DNA from: Apostichopus japonicus | Taxonomy: Eukaryota > Echinodermata > Holothuroidea > Aspidochirotida > Stichopodidae | Direction: 5' to 3' | Length of the DNA: 64,000 bases | NCBI RefSeq assembly: GCF_037975245.1 | Contig: NC_092579.1 | Span: 11,128,678-11,192,677, forward strand | Shown here: positions 21,701 through 31,548 of the stretch, one piece after another | How positions within the stretch are numbered: position 1 is the first letter of the stretch | Layout of the letters: every line of letters starts with the position of its first letter | Made by a program: the position numbers and the translations under genes | Notes under the pieces: generated by a model | The model's database searches: none | What the model was told of the DNA's origin: nothing | Seen by the model: the letters and a program-made list of their open reading frames with translations, nothing else

Positions 21701-24700
21701 CATTTCTTGCATCTGATATCCAGTTTCCTGATTGTGTTGACTTTGCGGAGGAGTTAGCCGACCAAGGCAAGATTGTGATTGTAGCTGCACTGGACGGTAC
21801 ATTCCAAAGAGTTGTGAGTCGTTTTTAAAGTTTTCAGTTTTTAAAGTTTTTAGTTTTTAAAGTTTTAGTTTTTTAAAAAACGAAGGATTTCAAAAGATTT
21901 TTAAGGTTCACCATAGTATATAGCAGAAATACACTCAACAACTTTATGCCCAAAGCATTACTCTCACCTGATAAATAGGTTGGGAAAAAAGTGACATTTG
22001 TAAATTAACCCCCTCCCAAAAGACAGTATGAACATGTTTGTGATGTCAAAGATTACCTTATTTACATGATGTCGTACCAAATAAATAACTAGAATTGTAA
22101 CTTATAAATAGAGCATTAGAGATTGATTAATGAAGAATTTTATGAAGAGAATTATTGCAAGTGAATAACCTTTACTATGATTGAGAAACTTAATCAGATT
22201 ACTGGTCTGATCTGAAGAAGAACAAAAACACTTTCTGCATAAACAATGGACCGAAACAATCAGCCTAAGAAGTTAGAATATGAAAAGTAGTTTTGGAGGC
22301 TTTTGAAGGTTTATATTATCGCCTGCAAGTTAACCACATAGACATCTGGTTGTAGAGTGTTCTAGAGGGTATATGTCAACACTTAGTTTTGATACATGGA
22401 GGTGAATCTGTGACATCTCAACCATGGTTGTACTGTGTAAAAGTTTGGAAGTTGGAGTAATTTTCAGTTTTATGTCCCGCTTACCCCTTTAAAAACAATG
22501 TGCTGACATATAATAGATAATTAAGCAGGACATTTATTAAGTGTTGGCTAAGTGTTTCAAAAGTGTTTTAACACTCAAAACAGGTTTTATATACCTAGAG
22601 CTAGTAGCTATCCAATTTATTAGTCATTGCAATTGCATACCTAGCCTAGCTATTATGCACTAGTTAGATCACTTTGTATTCAGTTGTGTTCGAATACTAA
22701 GGGGGGTGAAAATAAGTGCTTGGTCTTTTTTTGTAAGATAACCTAGTGACCAATGGTTGCTTGAGCACACTTGGTTTAGTGGTCACTTTCAACGGTCAGT
22801 TTCAGCGTTCAATCATATCTGCTAAAACATATCTGCATCATATCATTATGATGCTATGAAGCAGATGTTATGTTTCTTTGCTCTTTCGATCGCTTCTAAA
22901 TTCCCAGTCAGTTTTCCGATGTTTGGTTTTTCATTTTTAATGATAATGAAGCCAATGCCATCGTTAGGTCATGTAAATGAGCTTCAATGTCATAACGCAT
23001 CATAACATCATATCTGCACTTTTCTGCAGTAAGATGCTCTCTTTGCAGTCATATCTTTGATCAATGACAGTTCTGACTGTTAAGGTAGCAAACGCCCACT
23101 AAAAGCCCCAATGACTTACACACTAAATCACGAAAGTAATGTGGTCTCTAAGTCTAGATAGAAGTGCTCACTAGCTAAACGCTACCCATCACCGGATAGC
23201 TGACAAATTGGCCTTTCATGGCACTATCAATTTTCCGTATCATGACCATGTAGATTATTTGCTGTCCGAGCCGGAAGTTTTCGTCACTTGTAAACAAACC
23301 TCTTCACTCAGTGGTAAACAAATTTCATACGCTGCTCCTGGGAGACCTAAAGGGGTCTAAAATTGCCTCAATTGACCCAATTTTCTCACCACATGTACTT
23401 CCATTCCTGCTTTTCAACATGCAAGTCACAAAAACTAGATTATGATTGATAACAGGTCAAAAAAGATGTTCTCCTGCTGCTTTTTGGTTCTTTTCCTGAA
23501 GGAGAACAATCAAGCGGATGGATATAAACTCTAATAGGAGTATGCCACCATAAGAGTGGTCAATCCAGGATCCTCAGGCCATACTCTGTCTGCCGCTACA
23601 CCCTTTGTGGTGTAAAAGGCTTTTAATTTAAAAAAATATATATAATATATTACTTTTTGATTCTCCTGAAGCTTTAACTTTATGAATTGGTTAAAATTGG
23701 TAATATTTCCACTTTTTGAGAACCAAATGAGTGATTAATGTCTATGCAAAGTGATCATACTGCTAAACAACTTACACAAAGTTACATAACTGTTTCAGAG
23801 TATTTTAGAATTATAAATTTTCAGCATTTTTTTACCAATGATGTAGATAGATGAACCTCAATGTAAGTCTAGAATGTCAAGAGATTCACACTAACTTATT
23901 CCCTGGAATTTGGGACATGTTTGGGCTCGTCTCACTCTATGTGTACCATGTTTACCATTTTCATGTTTGAAGGACCCCAAACAAGCCAACACTGCTGACT
24001 TATTTGCTTGTTGATTGGTTGATTACTTGCATGGTCCAATATTAAACATTTTTCATTTGAAACATACGACTTTACCAATCCTGCCATTTCTATTTGATAT
24101 TTTTACAACACCATTTTCATGTTTGAAGGACCCCAAACAAGCCAACACTGCTGACTTATTTGCTTGTTGATTGGTTGATTACTTGCATGGTCCAATATTA
24201 AACATTTTTCATTTGAAACATACGACTTTACCAATCCTGCCATTTCTATTTTTTACAAATAGCATTCTGACTAATTTGTTCCTTATTTGTTTAGACTGTT
24301 TTGTTTTTTCTCTAACCAACCTTCCTTATGAAAAGTTTCTTAAACGTAAGAGTATAAGTTTCATATTTTTGAAACTTAACGTAATACTGGTTATATTTGG
24401 AACTTTCCATCCCATGACATACAATTACATGAAAAATTTGATATTTAATTTAATAATGTCTTACTTTTGCCTTGGTTTCATTCTGTTTTACAGGGATTTG
24501 GTAACATTCTCAACCTGGTGCCACTGGCAGAGAGTGTGGTGAAGCTGAATGCTGTGTGTATGACTTGCTATGGTGAGGCATCCTACACGAAGAGACTTGG
24601 TTATGAAAAAGAGGTGAGTGAAACTGTCACAATATAAAAATCATTGACCAGCCATTCAGGCTATTTTAATAAGTTACTTCAAGAAAAGGACAAATGTTAA

Positions 24701-25761
24701 GAAGAACCCAGAGTTTTGAAAGTGATCTCTTTCCCTTAGTCTGGATGGCAAAGTATTATGAAAATATTAAAGATCAAAGATCAGAAAAATGAAAGATTAT
24801 GATTTTGCCTTCTGGCAACAACGACTTTTATTGTGACTGTAAGAGCACTTGCATAGTAACCACTAAAAGGTTTTTGTAACCACCACAATAATTTTATTAA
24901 ACATTTTCATTTAATTTTTTTGAAAAGTTAAGTAATGTACACACACTGAAAATTTGGTGTTCACTTAAGTCATCTCTGAAGGATGAAATTAAAAATTATC
25001 CACCATTTTTTTTAAAGTATGAGAAATGTTAATATGCTTTTTACTTAAATAAACAAGGTTGATGGACCACATCCTGTGGTTCAAGTTCAAATCCATTTGC
25101 ACAGTTTTATATTTCTAGTTGTAAGTGAAATTTGTATTAAGACCTTTGATTATCTACAAATGGCTGAAAGGCTGGTCTCAGACAGCCGCTTAAGTTATTT
25201 ATAAACTATGGAATGGGTTGGTATATATATCTTCTTTTTTTTTTGGGGGGGGTAGGGGGTAAATGTAGTATGGCTTTTTTCCTAAATGAACTTTCTATTT
25301 TACAATTGAAAGGTTATTTTCAATTAAATTAGAGCATTATTATCCCAATCTGATATTGATGAAAATATATATTTCATTCAAAGCTTTAAAGCGATAGTTA
25401 TTTCCAAAATTCACTTGTGACAAGATTTCAATGTTTTTGTCCCTCTTTGAGTTTTCCATCCAACACTTTACTTCACAATACACAAAAAGGTTATGAAATT
25501 TACAACAACAACAAAAAAATAATTTTTTGTGTTTTTATCATTTATTAATTTGTTTAGCTGGAAGTGATTGGTGGAGCAGACAAATACATGGCAGCTTGCA
25601 GGAAGTGTTACAAACTCAGCCCATCGAAGATCATGGCAGTATTAGAGACACCAATAACCGAGGAAACCCAGATCAAAGCTAAGGGTGTAGGGAGGAAGCT
25701 ATTTACAAATAGTCAAAGTAGCTGCGGAGAGGATGAAATGATGTCTGAACAATCTCAGTGA
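9663..25761 (+). CDS. TK1: Cytosolic thymidine kinase, seven exons, complete
   Basis: Transfers phosphate from ATP to thymidine to make dTMP in the pyrimidine salvage pathway, in the cytosol. Coding exons: 9663-9734, 19100-19131, 20235-20348, 20930-21023, 21724-21813, 24494-24613 and 25558-25761. They total 726 nt, or 241 residues; human TK1 has 234. All six introns are GT-AG and phases join cleanly. The protein shows a P-loop GPMFSGKT (28-35), IDEGQF with the probable catalytic base E101, LDGTFQR (127-133), and four zinc cysteines C156, C159, C188 and C191, all spaced as in human TK1 with an offset of three. An N-terminal SPRK (14-17) is a CDK-type site near the place of human Ser13. The tail keeps RKLF (220-223) but has no KEN box. 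An in-frame stop at 9642-9644 supports the start. Intron 1 is 9365 bp and full of transposons. Confidence is very high. Confidence 0.97.
10303..12360 (-). pseudogene. CR1/L2-like LINE, reverse transcriptase to C-terminus, split by an insertion
   Basis: On the minus strand the fragment begins in the middle of the reverse transcriptase (about 12360) with [16 protein letters not shown], then [14 protein letters not shown] (about 12050-12090). A frame change follows, and the catalytic FADD box survives in a different frame near 11990. The thumb and C-terminal regions continue ([11 protein letters not shown] near 11610, TRGHCLKL near 10580-11375, [17 protein letters not shown] near 10480-10530). 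Stops and frame changes show it is dead. The 5' part is missing, as expected of 5' truncation. A separate element occupies 10606-11362 and cuts the TRGH motif. It lies antisense in TK1 intron 1. Confidence 0.88.
10606..11362. mobile_element. 757-bp inverted-repeat DNA element inside the LINE, 10-bp target duplication
   Basis: The insertion is flanked by CTGGTACAAC at 10596-10605 and 11363-11372. Removing it with one copy of the duplication restores the LINE motif [10 protein letters not shown] in frame, which fixes the borders. The ends are inverted repeats: GTTATTTTCCGCACACG at left against GTTGTTTTCCGCATACG at right (reverse complement), extending through ACTTTCCGCTGAAAA. More TTTCCGC/GCGGAAA boxes lie just inside. 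No coding frame of note. The duplication length suits Mutator-like transposons (usually 8-11 bp), but the superfamily is inferred. Confidence 0.85.
12361..12591. other. Short intronic spacer in TK1 intron 1
   Basis: Unremarkable sequence between the LINE fragment and the next inverted-repeat element. Nothing recognised. Confidence 0.4.
12592..14022. mobile_element. 1.43-kb inverted-repeat element filled with a minisatellite
   Basis: The left end reads CCCTGGTGGAAATTCCAG and the right end, reverse-complemented, CCCTGGTAGAAATTCCAG; the match runs about 24 bp with two mismatches. Inside the left part (about 12697-13066) is a minisatellite built on TTCAACTATGTTTTACTGGG, in units of about 19-29 bp. 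The right part (about 13800-14000) carries degenerate units of the same motif in inverse direction (AACCCAGTTGAAC). The middle (13540-13760) has degenerate GTAAAATAATGTCC repeats. No transposase, and no clear target duplication that I could find. Lies in TK1 intron 1. Confidence 0.7.
12697..13066 (+). repeat. Minisatellite, TTCAACTATGTTTTACTGGG type
   Basis: About 14 tandem units that alternate between a longer form (with GTCCAACTGG) and a shorter one (GTCAACTATG). The apparent repetitive protein frames here ([11 protein letters not shown] and similar) are products of the repeat, not a gene. Confidence 0.92.
14023..15309. other. TK1 intron 1 segment, nothing recognised
   Basis: No conserved exon or transposon end seen. 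Frames are short and unrelated to known families. Confidence 0.45.
15731..15874 (+). repeat. 72-bp tandem duplication in the left arm of the foldback element
   Basis: Two near-identical 72-bp units, each starting TTAATTTCCATAGGATCC and ending CAAGCGGGTCGT. The right arm (about 18368-18435) has only one unit, so the duplication arose, or its partner was lost, after the arms formed. Confidence 0.93.
16843..17290 (+). repeat. 228-bp direct repeat at the centre of the foldback element
   Basis: Two direct copies, about 16843-17070 and 17071-17290, both starting CAGTGTGCACTATATATGTG. The first part also occurs inverted at about 17380-17455 as the start of the right arm. It is rich in GTGCAC/GTACA steps. 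Confidence 0.8.
19100..19131 (+). CDS. TK1: TK1 exon 2 (P-loop micro-exon)
   Basis: A 32-nt exon encoding [10 protein letters not shown] plus two bases of the next threonine codon, between a TATTCACAG acceptor and a GTGAGT donor. The Walker A motif binds the ATP phosphates. Confidence 0.95.
20235..20348 (+). CDS. TK1: TK1 exon 3
   Basis: 114 nt from the TTTTCAG acceptor to a GTGAGT donor. Encodes residues 35 to the split arginine 73, including [15 protein letters not shown] and [11 protein letters not shown], then THDR. These match the helix after the P-loop and following strand of TK1. Confidence 0.95.
20930..21023 (+). CDS. TK1: TK1 exon 4 (catalytic glutamate)
   Basis: 94 nt from TTGCTCAG to GTAAGT. 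Encodes residues 73-104, ending in [13 protein letters not shown]101 corresponds to the catalytic glutamate 98 of human TK1. Confidence 0.95.
21724..21813 (+). CDS. TK1: TK1 exon 5
   Basis: 90 nt, phase 0 on both sides, from ATATCCAG to GTGAGT. Encodes [16 protein letters not shown] and [13 protein letters not shown]. Valine 134 replaces the lysine usual after FQR in mammals. Confidence 0.95.
23955..24250 (+). repeat. 156-bp tandem duplication in TK1 intron 5
   Basis: Copy 1 (23955-24110) and copy 2 (24111 to about 24250) are nearly identical, both starting CCATTTTCATGTTTGAAGG. High identity suggests a recent duplication. Noncoding. Confidence 0.93.
24494..24613 (+). CDS. TK1: TK1 exon 6 (first zinc cysteine pair)
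   Basis: 120 nt from TTTTACAG to GTGAGT. Encodes [18 protein letters not shown], then CMTC (C156, C159), and [10 protein letters not shown]. The cysteines pair with those of exon 7 to hold the zinc of the lasso domain that clamps thymidine. Confidence 0.95.
25558..25761 (+). CDS. TK1: TK1 exon 7 (second zinc pair, C-terminus, stop)
   Basis: 204 nt from TTTGTTTAG to the TGA stop. Encodes [17 protein letters not shown] with zinc cysteines C188 and C191. The tail is acidic and serine-rich and contains RKLF, which also occurs in human TK1 and resembles a cyclin-binding RxLF motif. The KEN degradation box of mammalian TK1 is not present. Confidence 0.95.
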   Translation: MEVIGGADKYMAACRKCYKLSPSKIMAVLETPITEETQIKAKGVGRKLFTNSQSSCGEDEMMSEQSQ

Positions 25762-26019
25762 GGTAGTCCATGTTATACTTATCCGAGCCCCCCACCCCCT
25801 TACTGCCACCCCCCCTCTGTACCTCATGTTTTGCCACATAAAGGTAGAATCAAAAATGCCAAAAACAAGACCATGTTTTAGTAAGGATTTACATGATGGA
25901 AAGGTATTCTCTGTACTTAGATAACGTGCATGGCTCCATGAAGGTAGTACAGTACCAAGAGTTCTGACCATTGTACATTTAAAGCTCTATCTATATTGCT
26001 CAGAATCAGAACACTTTGC

Positions 26020-26690
26020 TATGCTTCACACTGATGTCCAGATGAGATCTATGCCAGTGGAAAGATGGGACTCATTCAGTCATAATTTGAGACTCGCTCA
26101 TTTTCATATCATTTTACCAATCAGTCTAGAAATGAGATTATTCAGTTTCAATTTGAAACTCACTCATTGTCATTGTGAGACTCATTTCAGTCTGTGACGA
26201 TTATGCCACTTTGCAATGAGACTCATTAAGTCTTGAAATGAGATCAGCCAGTCTAATATGTGAGACTTGTTCATTCTCGTTGATAGTCATTGTGAGATTT
26301 TTTCATTTCTCTGGGGTTCATTCCATGTTGCCATGAGACTTTCAGACTTAAGACTCAAGATTCATTCACTATCAGTTTGAGACCCAGTCATTCTGAACAA
26401 GCGACTCGTTCAATTTCTGATACTCATCAGTCATACAGTCTCAGCAAGAGACCCACTAGTTTCATTGTGAGACTCATTTAGTCTCTGAGGTTTGCTCCAT
26501 ATTACTATGAGACTCAAGTCTTAAACTGAGACCTAACATGAGATTTGATTCAGTCTCAATGTGAGAGTTGCTCATTGCTTATCACTGTGAGACTGGTTCA
26601 TTCTCTGGGTTTCATTCCATTTTACCGTGTGACTAATTTTGACTTAAAATAAGTCTTCATTTGAAATCCACTAATTGCAGTTATTCCCTG
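26020..26690 (+). repeat. Degenerate GAGACTCATT satellite, downstream of TK1
   Basis: Irregular repeats of boxes such as TGAGACTCATTCAGTCT and TTCATTCCAT, merging at the right into the regular array at 26690-27875. It may lie in the TK1 3' untranslated region or just beyond it. No AATAAA is obvious close to the stop; an ATTAAA occurs at 27953-27958. Confidence 0.8.
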
Positions 26691-27875
26691 AGGTTCATTC
26701 CACTTAGTTGTGAGACTCTGTCAGTCTCAACCTGAGACTCGGTCAGTCTAAAACTGAGACTCGGTCAGTCTCAACAATGACTCGGTCTGTCTCAAACTGA
26801 GACTCGGTCAGTCTCAAACTGAGACTCAGTCAGTCTATAACTGAGACTAGATCAGTCTATAACTGAGACTCGATCAGTCTTTAACTGAGACTCGATCAGT
26901 CAATAACTGAGACTCGATCAGTCTATAACTGAGACTCGGTCAGTCTATAACTGAGACTCTGTCAGTCTCAAACTAAAACTCGGTCAATCTCAAACCTAAC
27001 CTCGGTCAGTGTCAAACTGAGGCTCGGTCAGTTTCAACCTGAGACACGGTCAGTCTAAAACTGAGACTCGGTCAGTCTAAGTCTCAGTTTTAGACTGACC
27101 GTGTCTCAGGTTGAAACTGACCGAGCCTCAGTTTGACACTGAGCAAAGTTAGGTTTGAGACTGACCGAATTTTAGTTTATAGACTGCAATCTATAAATGA
27201 GATTGGTCAGTCTATAACTGAGGCTCGGTCAGTCTCAGACTTAAACTCGGTCAGTCTAAAAATGAGACTCGGTCAGTCAATGACTGAGAATAGATCAGTC
27301 TATAACTGAGACTTGGTCAGTCTATAACTGAGACTCTGTCAGTCTCAAACTAAAACTTGGTCAGTCTCAAACCTTACCTCGGTCAGTGTCAAACTGAGGC
27401 TCGGTCAGTTTCAACCTGAGACACGGTCAGTCTAAAACTGAGACTCGGTCAGTCTCAAACTGAGACTCCGTCAGTCTCAAACTGACACTTAGTCGTGACT
27501 AAGTCTCAGTTTTAGACTGACCGTGTCTCAGGTTGAAACTGACCGAGCCTCAGTTTGACACTGACCGAAGTTAGGTTTGAGACTGACCGAGTTTTAGTTT
27601 ATAGACTGCAGTCTATAAATGAGATCGGTCAGTCTATAACTGAGGCTCGGTCAGTCTCAGACTTAAACTCGGTCAGTCTAAAAATGAGACTCGGTCAGTC
27701 AATGACTGAGACTAGATCAGTCTATAACTGAGACTCGATCAGTCTATAACTGAGACTCGGTCAGTCTATAACTGAGACTCTGTCAGTCTCAAACTAAAAC
27801 TCGGTCAATATCAAACCTAACCTCGGTCAGTGTCAAACTGAGGCTCGGTCAGTCTCAAACTGAGACTCGGATTAT
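26690..27875 (+). repeat. CTGAGACTCGGTCAGTCT minisatellite with two long hairpins
   Basis: Tandem units of about 22 bp, CTGAGACTCGGTCAGTCT plus ATAA or CAAA. Two segments are inverted and form near-perfect hairpins: arms 26970-27068 and 27080-27178 (11-nt loop), and arms 27347-27445 and 27502-27600 (56-nt loop). The hairpin block with its right flank was itself duplicated, since about 27180-27300 matches about 27600-27720. Noncoding. Confidence 0.93.
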
Positions 27876-28539
27876 ATAGCAAGAATAATACAGGGTATCC
27901 CTCTCTCTCATACTTTTTCTTCTAGAACAATGGTATGTGATATTTTAACTACATTAAAGATTGTATAGCAGTTAAAAATTTCTCATTTTGCGTTAATGAA
28001 GTGAATTTCAATTTACAACATAGTGTGTTCTTTGTCTGCATTCTGTCATATGTACGGAATATATTATTTGTATTTTTGTCAGAGATTCAAAGTTTTGACT
28101 TCTTCATATACTTTGTATTAGTCCACAAACATAGCTGATGTCAGCAGTGCAACATACATCAATATTGTATCAACCATTCCTCCTAGGGATTTGTTATCTA
28201 GATATTGCAAAATTTGTTTTGGTGCTTACCGCTAACCAATTTTTTATTGAAATTTTTATATATGACATATATAAAAATTTATTTGATTAATGACAATCTG
28301 AATAATCTGGTTAACCAATTTTCTTTTTGTTATTTTTTTTATGTCCAGTGTGACATGTAAGCTCCATGTACAAGCCATGCGGTCCGATACTGGGTTGCTT
28401 GTTGCTGTTTTAAACAAATCTGAATATGACATCATAATTACTTTATGCATTTAATATTGGATTTCTGTGAAGTGACCATAACTCATGTGTAGAATTAGTC
28501 TGAACAGGGGTACTTTGGCAAGGTATCCAAATATCCTGG
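27876..28539. other. AT-rich stretch, possible TK1 3' end region
   Basis: An ATTAAA at 27953-27958 is a weak candidate poly(A) signal for TK1. Otherwise nothing recognised. Confidence 0.3.
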
Positions 28540-29200
28540 TTCTGGTAGACCCGATGCCGTGTGGCAATGTTCACCTGATGCAACAGGCCGCATCATTTAC
28601 CTGATGCACTAGGCACTGAACACCTGCTGCTCCAGGCATTGTGGTTATGATGATACTGATACTACTGTCTAAGATACTGCACTTCTGATGCGTTAGGTGA
28701 TAAGCACATCACGCCTCACCTCTGGGCCCATAATCTACCCGGATGCCCTGGTACTGTACACACCTCATGTCCCAAGTACTTACATCAATTTACTTTGATC
28801 CTCACTTACCTGTCTCCTCACAACCTTAGCACCTGTTCTACTGTGCCTATAATGTCCTTGACTCCTTGGTAACCCTTTATCACTGTGCCCCCTTCATGAC
28901 CGGCTCTCCAGAAATTGCCCTTCTCATTCTACCATTCTAAGTGCCTGCATGCATTTTTTTGATCGGATTAATTCCTTCGGCTTTCGTCCTTACGGTAGCG
29001 GAAGTTTCAAGATTTCTTTCTTCCATCCGATTATTTATATCTTAGACGTCCTTTCCAGCCTGATATGTCTTAGATACTGTGCACCTGATATCTCAGTACT
29101 GCACACCTAATGCCCCAAGTACTACTGGACACTTCATTTGCTTGGTACTATGGTACACCGCATGTCCCAGTTACTGGACACCACTAGTCCCATAATGAGT
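28540..29200 (+). repeat. Degenerate tandem repeat with CACCTGATGC / CCCAAGTACT boxes
   Basis: Diverged repeats of phrases such as ACCTGATGCA, GTACTGTACACACC and GCCCCAAGTACT over about 650 bp. The period is irregular and partly eroded. Noncoding. Confidence 0.55.
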
Positions 29201-30893
29201 GACTTGACTCCCTGATGACATATTGTTACTTTTCATATTAATTTTCTATATATGTCCTTCATTTTGTGGGTATCGCTAGCCATTAATCGTCAGTGAATTT
29301 GTATTATAAAAAAGTCACTTCTTTTGCTAATGGTTGTTTTATTTTTTCTTATTTTCAATTTAGAACAGGAACCAAATAATTATTTGCCTTTCAAGGCTTG
29401 CTTTGTCCAACCAAATTATGTGTTGTTTTTTTGAGAAGCATATATATGGAATATTGAAAACTTATATTGGCATTAAATCCCTTGCTAAGGAAAATATTAC
29501 TTTTTACAATATTTTTACAATATATTACAATTTGTTTGGTTATTGTGGTGCATAGTTAACTTTATAATGCACAAAATCTTCAAAAAGGAAGTTTCCGCCT
29601 AGGCCTATTCCTTTTTTCTTGCTTTTCATGTCATAAACATTATGTATTTAGTCTAACCAATGTTATGAATTCTAATTTCTACTTGTTAAGATTTCACTAT
29701 TGACTTATAGTTAGTTTTTTTCTCATAGGCGAAGCTAGTCATAGCAAAGTTATTGTGGAGGGTCGTTTATCCTCAGAACATTTCTGTTAATAATTTTAGC
29801 AAATATTTACAGCTTCCATATTCATGGTCTGCATATTCAAGTTACATGATGGTGTTCATCCATGTTTGCTAACTAGCAAAAAAATAGTATTTTAAATGAG
29901 CTACCAAACTGCACTCTGGGAAAAAATTCTCAATTAATGTCAGCATTATTTTGTCACTTTTGAAGAGTTGTTATTTGGTCTTGAAGTCAGGAATGTGAAT
30001 AACCTGAAATATGAAATAATTTGAAGGATTTTAATGAACCTTTTACAGTATTCTTAAGATTTTGAAAATGTTAAGAATGATAGAAAGTTCTCAAATATTT
30101 GAATAAACATAATTGTGGATATTTTATATAATAAAAAAGTTGACTTCCATATACTACCTATTCTATTGAACTGGCATCAATGTTGTATTTCCAAAAGAAA
30201 TTAAAATTATCACGTATATGAAGTATGAGTGTATGACAACATTCCATATTGACTAACACTTTAAATCTTAAAATGACTGTTATACTCAGGAATGTGTTAC
30301 CTACTTTTTATCAATTTTTTTCTTTTTCAATTCTCGTGTCTTTAACTATAAACATTTTTTTTTTTATCCTTATAACATTGACACATTTTTTAGTACAAAT
30401 TATTCAATAGATTTGTTCTTTATAGAAAATTTCTTGCTGTTTTGTTTCCTCTTTCTCTATCTTTATTATCCTCTTTCTCTCCGTTGTGACAGACAAGATA
30501 AAAATCATCAATTCATTCATATTTCTCAGGATAACTCGTTACTCACCTTGTGGTTAAAATTCGTTGATTTTGGTTCATAACAAATTACAAATTAATTTGA
30601 TCAGGTTATCCAAAATACTACAGCAATATCTGTTCAAAGTCTGTGACACAACCTTTATTGGAGCTGGCTTCAACAACACCAGGGCCAAGCACCCTTCTTT
30701 AAAATTTCTGTATCCACCTCTACCCTTCCATGGGTTAACCCTGCAAACTGTATGATTGTATTTTCCGTCCATTTAATTAACTGCTAGGAAGCAGTACATT
30801 TTAAGAAAAGTCACAAAAGAGTCTGCCAAGAAAACAACCAAATAACTTAGCTGATCTACTCTCAGCACCAGTCCCCGTACATCAAGACTGACC
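29201..30893. other. Gene-free stretch, nothing recognised
   Basis: AT-rich DNA with frames under 70 codons. No splice-flanked conserved segment or transposon end seen. Confidence 0.45.
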
Positions 30894-30901
30894 GTCTGAT
30901 C

Positions 30902-31190
30902 CAGTGGTGTAGGAAGGTATTTTTGAGTGGATGGGGGGGGGGGGGCTGGAGACTGATGGCCGGTCTGGGGGAGGGGTCTAAGGGGAGGGAGTCCCCCTCC
31001 CCTTTGGAAATTGTTTGCATTTTCACCTGGCCTTAGACGCAATTTGGTGCTCCAAATGAGATTTTTTTTCTCATTTGGAAAAAGAAAAAGGGGTTTTCTG
31101 ACATGCTAAGCTGGGGTGCGGAATGATACTTCCGCCCCCATATTTTCACTGGGGGCTGGCGCCCCCAGCCCCCTGGTTCCTACTCCCTTG
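30902..31190 (+). mobile_element. hAT-like non-autonomous element, 289 bp, perfect 8-bp duplication
   Basis: Ends CAGTGGTGTAGGAAGG and GGTTCCTACTCCCTTG form a diverged inverted repeat. GTCTGATC flanks both sides (30894-30901 and 31191-31198). Inside are G/C runs near both ends and a small hairpin, AAATGAGATTTTTTTTCTCATTT. It is related on the opposite strand to 40041-40414. Confidence 0.9.
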
Positions 31191-31548
31191 GTCTGATCAT
31201 GAAGATGTTACGCCAAATGTTAGATCAGCCTTGTCATAATCTGGCAAACACACGCTTAAAAATTCAATGGGTTGTTTTGTTGGATTTGGTTAATTGTGCG
31301 TCAGCGCCATCACTTTTAAATGCGAATCGGTCTTGTGCTTTTTCGGTGGAAGAAGTGGTACATGTGACTTGAAATGTAAAATTTTTTCTACAATACTTCG
31401 TCCACATTTGGCGAAGTCGCCCAAATACCCTGCATATATTAAATAGATGGAATGGGCTGGGAAGGAGGTGGAACCAAGGGCAACAGGCAGCATGAGTATT
31501 TCAAAGAAACTTTGTCGTAAAATGACACTTATAACTATACCCTTAGGG

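Noticed and set aside
24171-24542. A 123-codon frame rich in hydrophobic residues
   Set aside because: It lies across TK1 intron 5 and exon 6 in the wrong frame, and its start lies in a tandem duplication.
26690-27875. CRISPR-like array
   Set aside because: The units are contiguous 22-bp minisatellite repeats without unique spacers, in animal DNA.
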